Source: Acidobacteriota bacterium
GTDB taxonomy: Bacteria; Acidobacteriota; Vicinamibacteria; Vicinamibacterales; JAFNAJ01
Assembly: GCA_023384575.1 (NCBI GenBank)
Contig: JAHDVP010000005.1
Coordinates: forward strand, 130,531-171,365
Direction of reading: 5' to 3'
DNA: 40,835 nt
A program made the translations under genes and the position numbers. Shown here piece by piece: positions 23,429 to 31,551 of the stretch; the first letter of the stretch is position 1; each line of letters begins with the position of its first letter. The notes under the pieces were generated by a model, which saw only the letters and a program-made list of their open reading frames with translations, had not been told where the DNA came from and made no database searches.

Positions 23429-24454
23429 TCAGCCGCGTCCCGCGCGGACGGCGCCGAGGACCTGCTCGACGACGGCCTCCGCTGTGATTCCGTCGGCCTC
23501 GGCCTCGAAGTTGACGAGCACTCGATGTCGGAGCACCGGCGCCGCCACGGCGCGAACGTCGTCGATGTCGACGGCCGCCCGGCCGTCGAGCAGCGCCCGC
23601 GCCTTGCCGCCGAGCAGCAGCGACTGCCCCGCGCGCGGCCCCGCGCCCCACCGGACCCACCGTCGAACGAAGGCGGGCACCTCGTCGTCGCCGCCAGACG
23701 GCCGCGTGGCCCGCACGAGCCGCGTCGCGTAGTCGACGACGTTGGCCGCTGCCGGCACCTCGCGGACCACGCGATGGAGGCGTTCGATCTCCGCGCCGGT
23801 GGCCACGGCGCTGATGTCCGCGCTGGCCGTGCCGGTCGTCCACGACAGAATCGCCCGCTCCTCTTCGGCCGTCGGATAGTCGATGACGACGTTGAACATG
23901 AACCGATCGAGCTGGGCCTCCGGCAGCGGGTACGTGCCCTCCTGCTCGATGGGGTTCTGCGTCGCGAGCACGAACAGCGGGCGGTCGAGCGCGTACCGGA
24001 CGCCGTTGACCGTGACCTGCGCTTCCTGCATCGCCTCGAGCAGCGCCGCCTGGGTCTTCGGCGGCGTCCGGTTGATCTCGTCGGCGAGGAGGATGTTCGC
24101 GAAGATCGGCCCGTGGATGAAGCGGATCGTGCGGCGTCCCGACGCGCGGTCCTCCTCGATGACCTCGGCGCCGAGAATGTCCGACGGCATCAGGTCGGGC
24201 GTGAACTGGATCCGGTTGAACTTCACCGCCACCGTCTCGGCCAGGCTCTTGATGAGGAGCGTCTTGGCGAGCCCGGGTACGCCGCGCAGCAGGCAGTGCC
24301 CGCCGGCCATGAACGCCATGAGAATCTCGCGGACGGTCTCGCGCTGGCCGATGATGCGCCGCGCCAGCTCGCTCTCGATGCGCCTGGCGACGTCGGAGAA
24401 CTCGTCGAGCAGATCGCCGAGGCCGGCGTGGGACGTCGAACGGTCGTTCGGCAC
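23429..24454 (-). CDS. moxR: MoxR-family AAA+ ATPase
   Basis: This 341-residue AAA+ protein of the MoxR family is thought to act as a chaperone for metal insertion or complex assembly together with VWA proteins. Visible motifs are Walker A GVPGLAKT (58-65), Walker B with D125-E126 (ANILLADEINRTPPKTQAAL), sensor-1 LATQNPIEQEGTYPLPEAQLDRF and a C-terminal lid domain. I chose GTG 24454 (VPNDRSTS) because the frame upstream is low-complexity Arg-rich and a -10-like TAGAAT lies just upstream, although no Shine-Dalgarno is present. It leads the five-gene operon MoxR, DUF58, BatA-like, DUF4175-like, amidotransferase-like. Confidence 0.9.
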   Translation of the reverse strand: MPNDRSTSHAGLGDLLDEFSDVARRIESELARRIIGQRETVREILMAFMAGGHCLLRGVPGLAKTLLIKSLAETVAVKFNRIQFTPDLMPSDILGAEVIEEDRASGRRTIRFIHGPIFANILLADEINRTPPKTQAALLEAMQEAQVTVNGVRYALDRPLFVLATQNPIEQEGTYPLPEAQLDRFMFNVVIDYPTAEEERAILSWTTGTASADISAVATGAEIERLHRVVREVPAAANVVDYATRLVRATRPSGGDDEVPAFVRRWVRWGAGPRAGQSLLLGGKARALLDGRAAVDIDDVRAVAAPVLRHRVLVNFEAEADGITAEAVVEQVLGAVRAGRG

Positions 24455-24464
24455 GATGCGGACG

Positions 24465-24470
24465 ATTCTA
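24465..24470 (-). promoter_or_regulatory. -10 candidate for the moxR operon
   Basis: TAGAAT on the minus strand (5 of 6 to consensus). Transcription would start near 24458, four bases before the GTG at 24454, so the mRNA would be nearly leaderless. No good -35 was seen. Confidence 0.35.
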
Positions 24471-24583
24471 CACCGTCCGCGGCGGCCCGGCCGCGGAGAC
24501 CGGCGTCGTGTGAGACCGGCGTCATGCCCCGTGGTGCGGCGCGATCGGCGGGCCCCGCGCGTACGAGGACCACCGCGCGCTGG

Positions 24584-24623
24584 TCGCGCGATGGCGAACG
24601 TCGCGCGGATCGCGCGATGGCGA
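24584..24623 (+). repeat. Two direct repeats TCGCGCGATGGCGA upstream of murQ
   Basis: Exact 14-nt copies at 24584-24597 and 24610-24623, 26 nt apart start to start, with a partial TCGCGCGGA copy (24601-24609) between. The second copy abuts the -35 of the murQ promoter, a typical place for an activator or repressor site. A separate 12-nt direct repeat GAGACCGGCGTC occurs at about 24497-24524. Confidence 0.55.
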
Positions 24624-24652
24624 TTGACAGCGACTGGCTCGACGAGTACCAT
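24624..24652 (+). promoter_or_regulatory. Promoter for murQ
   Basis: Perfect TTGACA (24624-24629), 17-nt spacer, TACCAT (24647-24652). The transcript start is near 24659, leaving a leader of about 20 nt to ATG 24679 or 38 nt to ATG 24697. Confidence 0.6.
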
Positions 24653-24678
24653 CCGCCGCTGGCCCTTCGGGTGTTCGG

Positions 24679-25662
24679 ATGAAGGATCGCCGGATCATGG
24701 CCCACCCCCCATCGAAGTGGCAGTCGCTCCCCACGGAACAGATCAACCCCGCAAGCCTCGGACTCGACACCGCGCCCGTCAGCGACATCATCGAGCTGAT
24801 GCTCGCCGAGGACCGAAAGACGGTCGCGGCCGTGCAGCGTGAGAAGGAGCGGATCGCGCACGGCGTCGACATCATCACGGAGTCGGTGCGCAAGGGCGGG
24901 CGCCTCATCTTCGTCGGTGCCGGCACGAGCGGCCGGCTCGGCGTGCTCGAGGCGGCCGAGATGCCGCCGACCTTCGGCCTCTCGCCCACCCTGGTGCAGG
25001 CGGTCATGGCCGGAGGCAAGGAGGCGGTGTTTCGAGCGAAGGAGGGCGTCGAGGACGACTACGAGGAGGGCGCACGCGCGGTGGCCCGACTGCGCCCGAC
25101 GCGCCGTGACGTCGTCGTCGGCGTCTCGGCGAGCGGCATCACGCAGTTCGTGCGCGGTGCGCTTACGCGCGCCCGCAAGGCCGGCCTCAAGATCATTTTC
25201 GTGACCTGCTGGCCGGGCACCGAGCTGCAGACCTTCGTCGACCTCGTCATCGCACCGGCGGTCGGTCCCGAAATCCTGACCGGGTCGACGCGTCTCAAGG
25301 CCGGCACGGCGACCAAGATGGTGCTGAACATGCTGACGACGATCTCGATGGTCCGCGTCGGCAAGACGTACGGCAACCTCATGGTCGACGTCCAGACGAC
25401 GTCGGAGAAGCTCCGGGACCGCGCCCGCCGGATCCTCAGCGTCACGACCGGCCTCGACTACGATGCCGCCGACCGGCTGCTGCGCCGCGCCCGGTGGAAC
25501 GTCAAGGCCGCCATCGTCATGCAGAAGACCGGCCTCACGCACGCGAAGGCCCTCACCGCACTTCGCAAAGCCGACCACTCGGTCCGGAACGCGATTGGTG
25601 AAGACGTCGAGCCGGTCCTCAGGAAGCTCCTGAAGCTCGACGGGCTGCCCGACGCCCACTGA
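24679..25662 (+). CDS. murQ: N-acetylmuramic acid 6-phosphate etherase
   Basis: MurQ removes D-lactate from MurNAc-6-phosphate to give GlcNAc-6-phosphate, the committed step of MurNAc recycling. The 327-residue protein begins with a TEQINPASLGLD block equivalent to the family's TE.RNP start. It has the SIS-domain motif GRLIFVGAGTSGRLGVLEAAEMPPTFG (read from residue 75), which contains the expected catalytic Glu, E91. Further features are VGVSASGITQFVRGAL, GPEILTGSTRLKAGTATKMVLN and the C-terminal UBA-like helices. ATG 24679 and ATG 24697 are both possible starts. It is monocistronic, with its own strong promoter and upstream direct repeats, and converges on nagB with 9 nt between the stops. 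Confidence 0.95.
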   Translation: MKDRRIMAHPPSKWQSLPTEQINPASLGLDTAPVSDIIELMLAEDRKTVAAVQREKERIAHGVDIITESVRKGGRLIFVGAGTSGRLGVLEAAEMPPTFGLSPTLVQAVMAGGKEAVFRAKEGVEDDYEEGARAVARLRPTRRDVVVGVSASGITQFVRGALTRARKAGLKIIFVTCWPGTELQTFVDLVIAPAVGPEILTGSTRLKAGTATKMVLNMLTTISMVRVGKTYGNLMVDVQTTSEKLRDRARRILSVTTGLDYDAADRLLRRARWNVKAAIVMQKTGLTHAKALTALRKADHSVRNAIGEDVEPVLRKLLKLDGLPDAH

Positions 25663-25671
25663 TCGACGCCG

Positions 25672-26415
25672 TCAGGTGTGCGCGCGGGTCAGGCGTTCGG
25701 CCGCCGCCTCGTCCACCAGGACCTCGACGTCGTGGTGCAGCTGGAGGAACGACGCCGGCAGCCGGGTCGTGACGGGGCCGTTCGCCATGCGCTCGACGGC
25801 CCGCCCCTTGCCGCGTCCCATCGCCAGCAGCACGATGCGGCGCGACTGCAGGATCGTCGCCATGCCCATCGACAGGGCCTCCACCGGCACCTGTTCGGGA
25901 TCGCCGCCGAAGAAGGCGGCATTCGCGCGCCGCGTCTCCGGCTTGAGCCGGACCCGATGGCTCCGGGCCGACAGACCCGCCGCCGGCTCGTTGAAGCCGA
26001 CGTGCCCGTTGGTGCCGATGCCCAGCACCATCACGTCGATGCCCCCGGCCTCGACGATCGCGCGTTCGAAGCGCGCGCACTCGGCCCCGGGGTCGGGGGC
26101 GGTGCCATCGAGAACGTGCACCTGCGACGGGGCAAGGCCCACCGGCGCGAAGAAGTGCCGCGACATGTAGGCGCGATAGCTGCCAGGATGCGAGGACGGC
26201 AACCCGAGGAACTCGTCGAGGTTGAACGTCGTGATCCGTGAGAGATCGACGCGCCCCTCGCGGTGGCGATCGACGAGCCGGCGGTAGAGCGCGACCGGCG
26301 TCCGGCCGGTCGGCAGCCCGAGCACCAGCGCGGGCTGCCGCGCGATGGCGGCGACCAGTTGATCGGCGAGCGCGGCGGCCGCGTCGCGTTCGTGGCGGAA
26401 GACGGTGACGTTCAC
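25672..26415 (-). CDS. nagB: Glucosamine-6-phosphate deaminase
   Basis: NagB converts glucosamine-6-phosphate to fructose-6-phosphate and ammonia, feeding salvaged amino sugars into glycolysis. The 247-residue protein has GLPTGRTPVALYRRL (33-47), FNLDEFLGL with D67 as the likely catalytic base, and GIGTNGHVGFNEP (132-144) containing the active-site His138 and Glu143. It follows nagK by 6 nt, so the two form an operon, and it converges on murQ. A 6-phosphogluconolactonase is the usual look-alike, but NLDEF and GTNGH fit NagB. A nagA deacetylase, needed between GlcNAc-6-P and this step, is not in the window. Confidence 0.94.
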   Translation of the reverse strand: MNVTVFRHERDAAAALADQLVAAIARQPALVLGLPTGRTPVALYRRLVDRHREGRVDLSRITTFNLDEFLGLPSSHPGSYRAYMSRHFFAPVGLAPSQVHVLDGTAPDPGAECARFERAIVEAGGIDVMVLGIGTNGHVGFNEPAAGLSARSHRVRLKPETRRANAAFFGGDPEQVPVEALSMGMATILQSRRIVLLAMGRGKGRAVERMANGPVTTRLPASFLQLHHDVEVLVDEAAAERLTRAHT

Positions 26416-26421
26416 GGGCCT

Positions 26422-27381
26422 CTACGGAGTCTGGTAGGTGGGAAGGCGCGCCTCGCCACGGGCCTCGGCCAGGGCGACGCTGACCGCGCCCGTCGCCGGC
26501 TCGTGCAGGAGCAGGTCGACGCGGCACCTCGGAGCGACGTCTGGCAGCCGCCCGACGAGCGTTGTCGCGAGCCACGGCACGGCGTGGAAGATCCCGCCGG
26601 CCAGAACGAACGGAAAGGCCTCGTCGCGCAGGTCGAGTTGGCGGACGACGGAGGCCGCGCACGCGACCAGTTCGCGTGCCCCGCTCTCGAGGATGTTCGT
26701 CGCCACCGCGTCTCCCTCGTCGCGGGCCTCCTGAACGTGCCGCGCGAGGCTGGCGATGGCAGACGGCCGAAGCGGCCGGTAGTAGATCTCGTGCACGAGG
26801 TCCTGCGGCCGCCCGACGTCGTAATGCGCGAGGATCCTCGGCGTCAGGGCCGTGGACCGGCCCCGGCCGTCCGCTTCCCGGACGACGGCGCGCAGCGCGA
26901 GACGCCCGATCCAGTAGCCGCTGCCCTCATCCCCGAGCACGTAGCCCCAGCCGCCCGCCCGCGCCGCCCGATGCTCGCGATTGCGCCCGTAGGCAATCGA
27001 CCCGGTGCCCGCGATGACGACGACGCCGGGCCCGTGCCCGGCACCGGCGACGAGGGCGACGAGCGCGTCGTTGGTGACGACGACCCGCGCCTTGTACCCG
27101 ATGCGCCGCATGATCCCCCGGACCACGGCCGCGTCGTCTTCGCGGTCGACCCCTGCCATGCCCAGGCAGATGGCGGCCGGGACGATCGGGTGATGGCCGA
27201 TGGCTTCGTCCATCACCTGGTGCAGCACCTTTTCGACCTCGAGCTCGCCCGCCGCCTGGAGGTTCGCGCCGGGGCCGCGCGCCTCGGCGACGATCCGGCC
27301 CGATTCGTCGGCCAGCAGGCAGACGGTCTTGGTGCCGCCGGCGTCGATGCCGAGCACGTGGAGCGGGAGACGGTCGGACAC
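26422..27381 (-). CDS. nagK: N-acetylglucosamine kinase (BadF/BcrA ATPase family)
   Basis: This 319-residue ASKHA-fold kinase phosphorylates GlcNAc, and possibly MurNAc as in MurK-type enzymes. The phosphate-1 motif is GIDAGGTKTVCLLAD near residue 14. It is followed by GLG-like LGMAGVDRED, the phosphate-2 motif VVIAGTGSIAYGRN, WGYVLGDEGSGYWIG and a C-terminal adenosine motif FVLAGGIFHAV. I chose GTG 27381 (VSDRLPLHVLGID) because it precedes the first strand by only a few residues and lies downstream of a good promoter; the frame remains open further upstream. It forms an operon with nagB. Whether GlcNAc, MurNAc or anhydro-sugar is the main substrate cannot be read from sequence. Confidence 0.88.
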   Translation of the reverse strand: MSDRLPLHVLGIDAGGTKTVCLLADESGRIVAEARGPGANLQAAGELEVEKVLHQVMDEAIGHHPIVPAAICLGMAGVDREDDAAVVRGIMRRIGYKARVVVTNDALVALVAGAGHGPGVVVIAGTGSIAYGRNREHRAARAGGWGYVLGDEGSGYWIGRLALRAVVREADGRGRSTALTPRILAHYDVGRPQDLVHEIYYRPLRPSAIASLARHVQEARDEGDAVATNILESGARELVACAASVVRQLDLRDEAFPFVLAGGIFHAVPWLATTLVGRLPDVAPRCRVDLLLHEPATGAVSVALAEARGEARLPTYQTP

Positions 27382-27436
27382 GATGAATGTGGGCGGAGCG
27401 CCCGGTGGGTCGCGGGCTGACGCGCCGTCGGGACTC

Positions 27437-27465
27437 AAGGTAAAGGACTCCTCGGCGGATGTCAA
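27437..27465 (-). promoter_or_regulatory. Promoter for nagK-nagB
   Basis: On the minus strand TTGACA (27460-27465), a 17-nt spacer and TACCTT (27437-27442). The start is near 27430, leaving a leader of about 49 nt. It is divergent from the GHL10 promoter across a perfect palindrome. Confidence 0.6.
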
Positions 27466-27467
27466 AA

Positions 27468-27487
27468 ACGGCGCCCTTCGGCGCCGT
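27468..27487. promoter_or_regulatory. Palindrome centred between two divergent promoters (operator candidate)
   Basis: ACGGCGCC-CTTC-GGCGCCGT is a perfect 8-bp inverted repeat. The -35 of nagK ends 2 nt to its left and the -35 of the GHL10 gene begins 3 nt to its right, so a protein bound here would touch both promoters. On the minus strand the hairpin is followed by TTTTTG, so it could also stop antisense transcription coming from the right. Confidence 0.6.
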
Positions 27488-27490
27488 CCG

Positions 27491-27520
27491 TTGACAGTCT
27501 TCCGGCGACACTGGTACGCT
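27491..27520 (+). promoter_or_regulatory. Promoter for the GHL10-symporter-hydrolase operon
   Basis: Perfect TTGACA (27491-27496), an 18-nt spacer and TACGCT (27515-27520). The predicted start near 27527 is 3 nt before the GTG at 27530, giving a nearly leaderless mRNA. Confidence 0.5.
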
Positions 27521-27529
27521 CGGGCGTTT

Positions 27530-28822
27530 GTGACCGACTCCAGCGTCGTCGCGCCGTCCGCCCGTCGCCCGGGCCCCGCGCCCGCGGTGGCGCTCCTCGT
27601 CCTGCTGACGGCCGCGACGACCGTGGCGCTCGACGGGCCGGCCGCGGCTCCGGAGGTCCGCGGCCTGTGGGTCGTGCGTACGTCGCTTCGCTCCCCCGCC
27701 GCGATCCAGACGCTCGTCCGCGATGCGCAGGCGAGCGGCGTCAACACGCTGATGGTCCAGGTGCGGGGGCGCGGCGACGCCTACTACCGCGGGGGCGTCG
27801 AACCACGGGCCACCGCCCTCGGCTCGCAGCCGACGGAGTTCGACCCGCTCGCCGAAACGCTTCGTGTCGCGCGGGCCGCCGGGCTCGCGGTGCACGCGTG
27901 GGTGAACGTCAACCTCGTGTCGTCGGCAACCGATCTGCCTGCGTCACGGGCGCACGTGGTCAACCGGTATCCCGAGTGGCTCATGGTGCCGCGCGCCCTC
28001 GGCACCGAGTTCGCCCGGCTCGAGCCGCACAACCCGGCCTACGTCGGCAAGCTGGCGCGCTGGACGCGGGCGCAATCGAATGTCGAGGGGCTGTTCACCT
28101 CGCCGCTCCACCCCGACGCGGCCGCACACACCGCCGGCGTGATCACCGACATCGTGTCGCGCTACGCCGTCGACGGCGTGCACCTCGACTACGTGCGCTT
28201 CCCCAACGCCGACTTCGATTACAGCCCCACCGCGCTCGCGGCGTTTCGCGAGTCGGTGCTACCCGACCTGCCCTCGCCGGAACGGGCGCGGCTCGATGCC
28301 CGGCTGCGCATCGACCCGTTCATCTACGCCGACACCTTCCCGGTTCGCTGGGCCAGCTTCAGGCGCTCGCGACTGACGGCGTTCGTCATGCGCGTGCGCA
28401 GCGCCGTCAGAGAGGCTCGTCCCGACGCCGTGCTGAGCGCGGCCGTCTTCCCCGGCGTCGACGACGCCTGGAGCACGCGGCTGCAGGACTGGCGCCTGTG
28501 GGTCGAGAACGGACTCGTCGACGCCGTGTGCCCGATGATCTACACGCCGGACGCGACGCTGTTCGCCGAGCAGCTCGCCGAGGCGACGCGCGTCGCGGGG
28601 CCCGCATCGGTATGGGCCGGCATCGGCGCCTACCGCCTCTCGCCGCCGCAGACGGTCGCCAACATCACGACGGCCCGCGCGCTCGGCACCCGCGGCGTGC
28701 TGCTCTTCTCCTACGACAGCATGGTCGAAGCGTCCGAGCGCGGCGCCGACTACCTGGGGTTCGTCGGCCGCAGCGCCTTCGGGAGCGCGGCGGCGGCAGC
28801 CGAGGGCGCGCGCCAGCCCTGA
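27530..28822 (+). CDS. GHL10-family (DUF187, DigH-like) glycosidase, exported
   Basis: This 430-residue protein has a hydrophobic signal-like segment (about residues 17-33, [16 protein letters not shown]) and then the GHL10 TIM-barrel. Motifs include [10 protein letters not shown] at the barrel start, [50 protein letters not shown] (likely catalytic acidic residues), VCPMIYTPD and [11 protein letters not shown]. The E. coli relative DigH cuts peptidoglycan glycans stripped of stem peptides. Here the gene leads an operon with a symporter and a serine hydrolase, beside murQ and nagK-nagB, which supports action on denuded glycan. GTG 27530 is chosen from the promoter position; the frame is open upstream. 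Confidence 0.85.
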   Translation: MTDSSVVAPSARRPGPAPAVALLVLLTAATTVALDGPAAAPEVRGLWVVRTSLRSPAAIQTLVRDAQASGVNTLMVQVRGRGDAYYRGGVEPRATALGSQPTEFDPLAETLRVARAAGLAVHAWVNVNLVSSATDLPASRAHVVNRYPEWLMVPRALGTEFARLEPHNPAYVGKLARWTRAQSNVEGLFTSPLHPDAAAHTAGVITDIVSRYAVDGVHLDYVRFPNADFDYSPTALAAFRESVLPDLPSPERARLDARLRIDPFIYADTFPVRWASFRRSRLTAFVMRVRSAVREARPDAVLSAAVFPGVDDAWSTRLQDWRLWVENGLVDAVCPMIYTPDATLFAEQLAEATRVAGPASVWAGIGAYRLSPPQTVANITTARALGTRGVLLFSYDSMVEASERGADYLGFVGRSAFGSAAAAAEGARQP

Positions 28823-28856
28823 CCGCGCCTGGTGCCGTCGGCCCACCCCCGAGACC

Positions 28857-30383
28857 ATGCACGCGATCGACCTCATCATCCTGGCGGGGTACCTCGCCGG
28901 CACGGTCCTCTTCGGCGCCTGGTTCTCCCGGTCGCACCGCACCGTGTCCGACTACTTCGTCTCGGGCCACGGCATGCCCTGGTGGGCGATCATGGGTTCG
29001 ATCGTCGCCACCGAGACCAGTACGGTCACGTTCATCAGCGTTCCCGGGTTCGCCTACGGCACGAACCTGACGTTCATGCAGCTCGTGATGGGCTACATGA
29101 TCGGTCGCATCGTCGTCACGATCGTCTTCGTCCCGGCGTACTTCCGCGGCGAGCTGCTGACCGTCTACCAGCTGCTGGGCACGAGATTCGGCAGCGAGGT
29201 CAAGCGTCTCGCGGCGTCGCTGTTCCTCGTGACCCGCACCCTCGCCGACGGGTTCAGGCTCTTTGCCACGGGCCTCGTGCTCGCCGCCCTGCTGCTCTCG
29301 GCACCCGCCTCGCGCGAGGTGGTGGCCGGATGGTGGCCCGGCGTCGACCCCAGCACCACCGCATTGATCTTCGCGGTCCTCGTCATCGGCGTCGCCACCA
29401 TCGTCTACACGTACCTGGGCGGCATGACCGCCGTGATCTGGACCGACGTCATCCAGCTCGGCGTGTACCTGCTCGGCGCCGGCGTGGCGGCAGCCGTCCT
29501 GCTCGACCGCATTCCCGGCGGCTGGGGCGAGGTCGTCGCCGTCGGTCGCGAGGCGGGGCGCTTCACCCTGTTCGACTTCACCTGGGACGTGACCCGCGGC
29601 TACACGTTCTGGTCGGGCCTCGTCGGCGGTGCCTTCCTGACGACGGCCACCCACGGCACCGACCAGATGATGGTGCAGCGGTACCTGTGCAGCCGCTCGC
29701 CACGCGATGCCCGGCGCGCGCTGCTCTGGAGTGGCGTGGTCGTCTTCGTCCAGTTCCTGCTGTTCCTGGTCATCGGCGTGATGCTGTACGTCTACTACAC
29801 GGGCCACGCGCCCGCGGAGACGGCCGCGTTCACGATCGGGGACCGCGTACAGGCCGATCGCATCTTCCCCCACTTCATCGTCACGCACATGCCCGCCGGA
29901 CTGGTGGGGCTCGTTTGCGCCGCGATCTTCGCCGCGGCGATGTCGACGCTCTCGTCGTCGCTCAACTCCTCGGCCGCCACGGCGATGGTCGACTTCTACC
30001 TGCCGTGGACGCGAGGGGCGCGCGACGAGGCGCACTACCTGCACGTCTCGCGCTGGCTCACGGCCGGCTGGGGCGTGCTCCAGATCGGCGTGGCCCTCGC
30101 CGCCATCGAGCTGTCGCGACGCGTCGTCGACGAGGTGCTCGGCATCGCGTCGTTCACCAACGGCGTGATCCTCGGCCTGTTCCTCCTGGGCACGTTCACC
30201 GTCGCCGTCAGGCAGCGAAGCGCGGTCGTGGGCGTCGTGGCTGGCGCCGCCACCATGCTCGCGGTCAAGCTGTTCACCGGCGTGACGTGGCAGTGGTACG
30301 TGCTCATCGGGTCGACGGTGACCTTCGCGACCGGCTGGCTGACGGCGCGGGCCGCCGGACCGGCCTCCAGGCGGTCGGCGTGA
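28857..30383 (+). CDS. Sodium:solute symporter (SSS family)
   Basis: This 508-residue inner-membrane protein has many hydrophobic helices. Family landmarks are the N-terminal [63 protein letters not shown] in helix 2 and the central [16 protein letters not shown]. The later [15 protein letters not shown] and [27 protein letters not shown] hold the conserved helix-8 sodium-site region. Members import sugars, sialic acid, amino acids or vitamins with sodium. Sitting between a peptidoglycan glycosidase and an SxxK hydrolase, it may import amino sugars or muropeptide fragments; that substrate is inference. It starts 34 nt after the GHL10 gene and overlaps the next gene by 4 nt. Confidence 0.92.
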   Translation: MHAIDLIILAGYLAGTVLFGAWFSRSHRTVSDYFVSGHGMPWWAIMGSIVATETSTVTFISVPGFAYGTNLTFMQLVMGYMIGRIVVTIVFVPAYFRGELLTVYQLLGTRFGSEVKRLAASLFLVTRTLADGFRLFATGLVLAALLLSAPASREVVAGWWPGVDPSTTALIFAVLVIGVATIVYTYLGGMTAVIWTDVIQLGVYLLGAGVAAAVLLDRIPGGWGEVVAVGREAGRFTLFDFTWDVTRGYTFWSGLVGGAFLTTATHGTDQMMVQRYLCSRSPRDARRALLWSGVVVFVQFLLFLVIGVMLYVYYTGHAPAETAAFTIGDRVQADRIFPHFIVTHMPAGLVGLVCAAIFAAAMSTLSSSLNSSAATAMVDFYLPWTRGARDEAHYLHVSRWLTAGWGVLQIGVALAAIELSRRVVDEVLGIASFTNGVILGLFLLGTFTVAVRQRSAVVGVVAGAATMLAVKLFTGVTWQWYVLIGSTVTFATGWLTARAAGPASRRSA

Positions 30384-31474
30384 CGGGCGTGGCGGCCGGA
30401 CGCTTCCGGGCCATCGAGGCCCTGCTCGTTGACGCCGTCGGCAACAACGTGTGCCCGGCCGCGGCGGCGGAGGTCGGTACCTCGTCCGGGCCCGTGTGGC
30501 AGGGCGCGGCCGGCTGGCTCGACGACACCGCTCAACGACCCGCCAGCGTCGATTCCGGGTTCGATCTCGCTTCGTTGACCAAGGTGATCGTCACGACGAC
30601 GCTGGCCATGCGACAGGTGGACGCTGGCTGCGTGACCCTCGAGACCAGAATCGGGGACCGGCTGTCGACCTGGGAGGGAGGCGACCGCGCGCACGTGACC
30701 GTGGGCGACCTGCTGGCCCACGCCTCGGGTCTCAGCGCCTACCTGCCCTTCTACCGCGACCACGTGGGCCGCCGCGAGTTCGAAGCCGCGATCTGCCGGC
30801 TGCCGCTCGAGTACGTCCCCCGGTCGCGCTCGATCTACAGCGACCTCGGCTTCATCCTCCTGGGGTTCGTCCTCGAGGACCTCGCCGGCAGCCGCCTCGA
30901 CGAGCAGTTCGCGGGCGTCTGCGTCGCCCTGGGATTCGGCGGCCTGCTGTTCCGGCCAGCGGCCGCCGATCGCGAACGGATCGCGCCGACCGGTGTCGAC
31001 CCGTGGCGCGGCCGATGTCTTCGGGGCGAGGTGCACGATGGCAACGCGTGGGCGCTCGGCGGGGCTGCGGGTCACGCCGGGTTGTTCGGGTCGGCCCGGG
31101 CGGTGGGCACCTTCGCCCGGCGTGTGCTGGCAGACGCCCGGGGTGCAACGCCTCGAGGCGAGAGGCTGGCTTCGGCGGCCGTACTCGAGCGCTTCCTCCG
31201 CCGGACGGACGTGCCGGGAAGTTCGCGCGCGCTCGGCTGGGACACGATGCTGCCGACGTCATCGTGCGGGCCGAAGATGCACGTGACGGCGATCGGGCAC
31301 ACCGGGTTCACCGGGACGTCGCTCTGGATCGACATCGAGGCCGATGCCTACTTCGTGCTCCTGACCAATCGCGTCCACCCCGACCCGGCGAACGAGGCGA
31401 TCCTGACGCTCCGGCCGACGTTTCATTCGATGGCGATCGACGCCCTCGCGACGCGGTCGCCGCAGGGGGTCTGA
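30380..31474 (+). CDS. SxxK serine hydrolase of the beta-lactamase (class C / S12) family
   Basis: This 364-residue protein has the three signature sites of penicillin-recognising serine enzymes: S65-x-x-K68 (FDLASLTK), Y153-S-D155 (SIYSDLGF) and H307-T-G (GHTGFTGTS). [17 protein letters not shown] is the usual S12 motif after the first site. It has no signal peptide, so it is probably cytoplasmic. Such proteins act as peptidases, esterases or amidases on small substrates, not necessarily on antibiotics. The GTG start overlaps the symporter stop (GTGA), implying coupled translation. In this setting it could hydrolyse an imported muropeptide or acylated sugar; this is inference. Confidence 0.85.
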   Translation: MTGVAAGRFRAIEALLVDAVGNNVCPAAAAEVGTSSGPVWQGAAGWLDDTAQRPASVDSGFDLASLTKVIVTTTLAMRQVDAGCVTLETRIGDRLSTWEGGDRAHVTVGDLLAHASGLSAYLPFYRDHVGRREFEAAICRLPLEYVPRSRSIYSDLGFILLGFVLEDLAGSRLDEQFAGVCVALGFGGLLFRPAAADRERIAPTGVDPWRGRCLRGEVHDGNAWALGGAAGHAGLFGSARAVGTFARRVLADARGATPRGERLASAAVLERFLRRTDVPGSSRALGWDTMLPTSSCGPKMHVTAIGHTGFTGTSLWIDIEADAYFVLLTNRVHPDPANEAILTLRPTFHSMAIDALATRSPQGV

Positions 31475-31487
31475 CGCTCCGACGGGC

Positions 31488-31510
31488 GGCCCGCCCCGGC
31501 CGGCGGGGCC
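31488..31510. terminator. GC-rich inverted repeat between convergent genes
   Basis: GGCCCGCC pairs with GGCGGGGCC with one bulge around a short loop. It lies between the serine hydrolase and the pseudopilin-like gene, which converge. There is no T-tract on either strand, so termination is only a suggestion. Confidence 0.3.
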
Positions 31511-31551
31511 ATCGCGACGTCGAAACGCCCATGAGGCGATTCCGTGCGGCG

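Noticed and set aside
19122-23487. Two plus-strand frames of ~760 codons opposite the MoxR operon
   Set aside because: Arg/Gly/Asp-rich translations without domains, opposite tightly packed genes with overlapping stops and starts.
25998-26020. NagB active-site change (Asn136 where E. coli NagB has Asp141)
   Set aside because: GIG.NGH is common in deaminases of this family, so it is not a sign of inactivation.
27461-27487. Intrinsic terminator on the minus strand (hairpin followed by TTTTTG)
   Set aside because: No minus-strand gene lies to its right to be terminated, and the symmetric promoter layout fits an operator better; kept only as a secondary possibility.
28832-30379. A fused N-terminal extension upstream of the serine hydrolase in its own frame
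   Set aside because: The frame is open through the symporter but encodes Arg/His/Pro-rich noise; the GTGA overlap at 30380 is the natural start.
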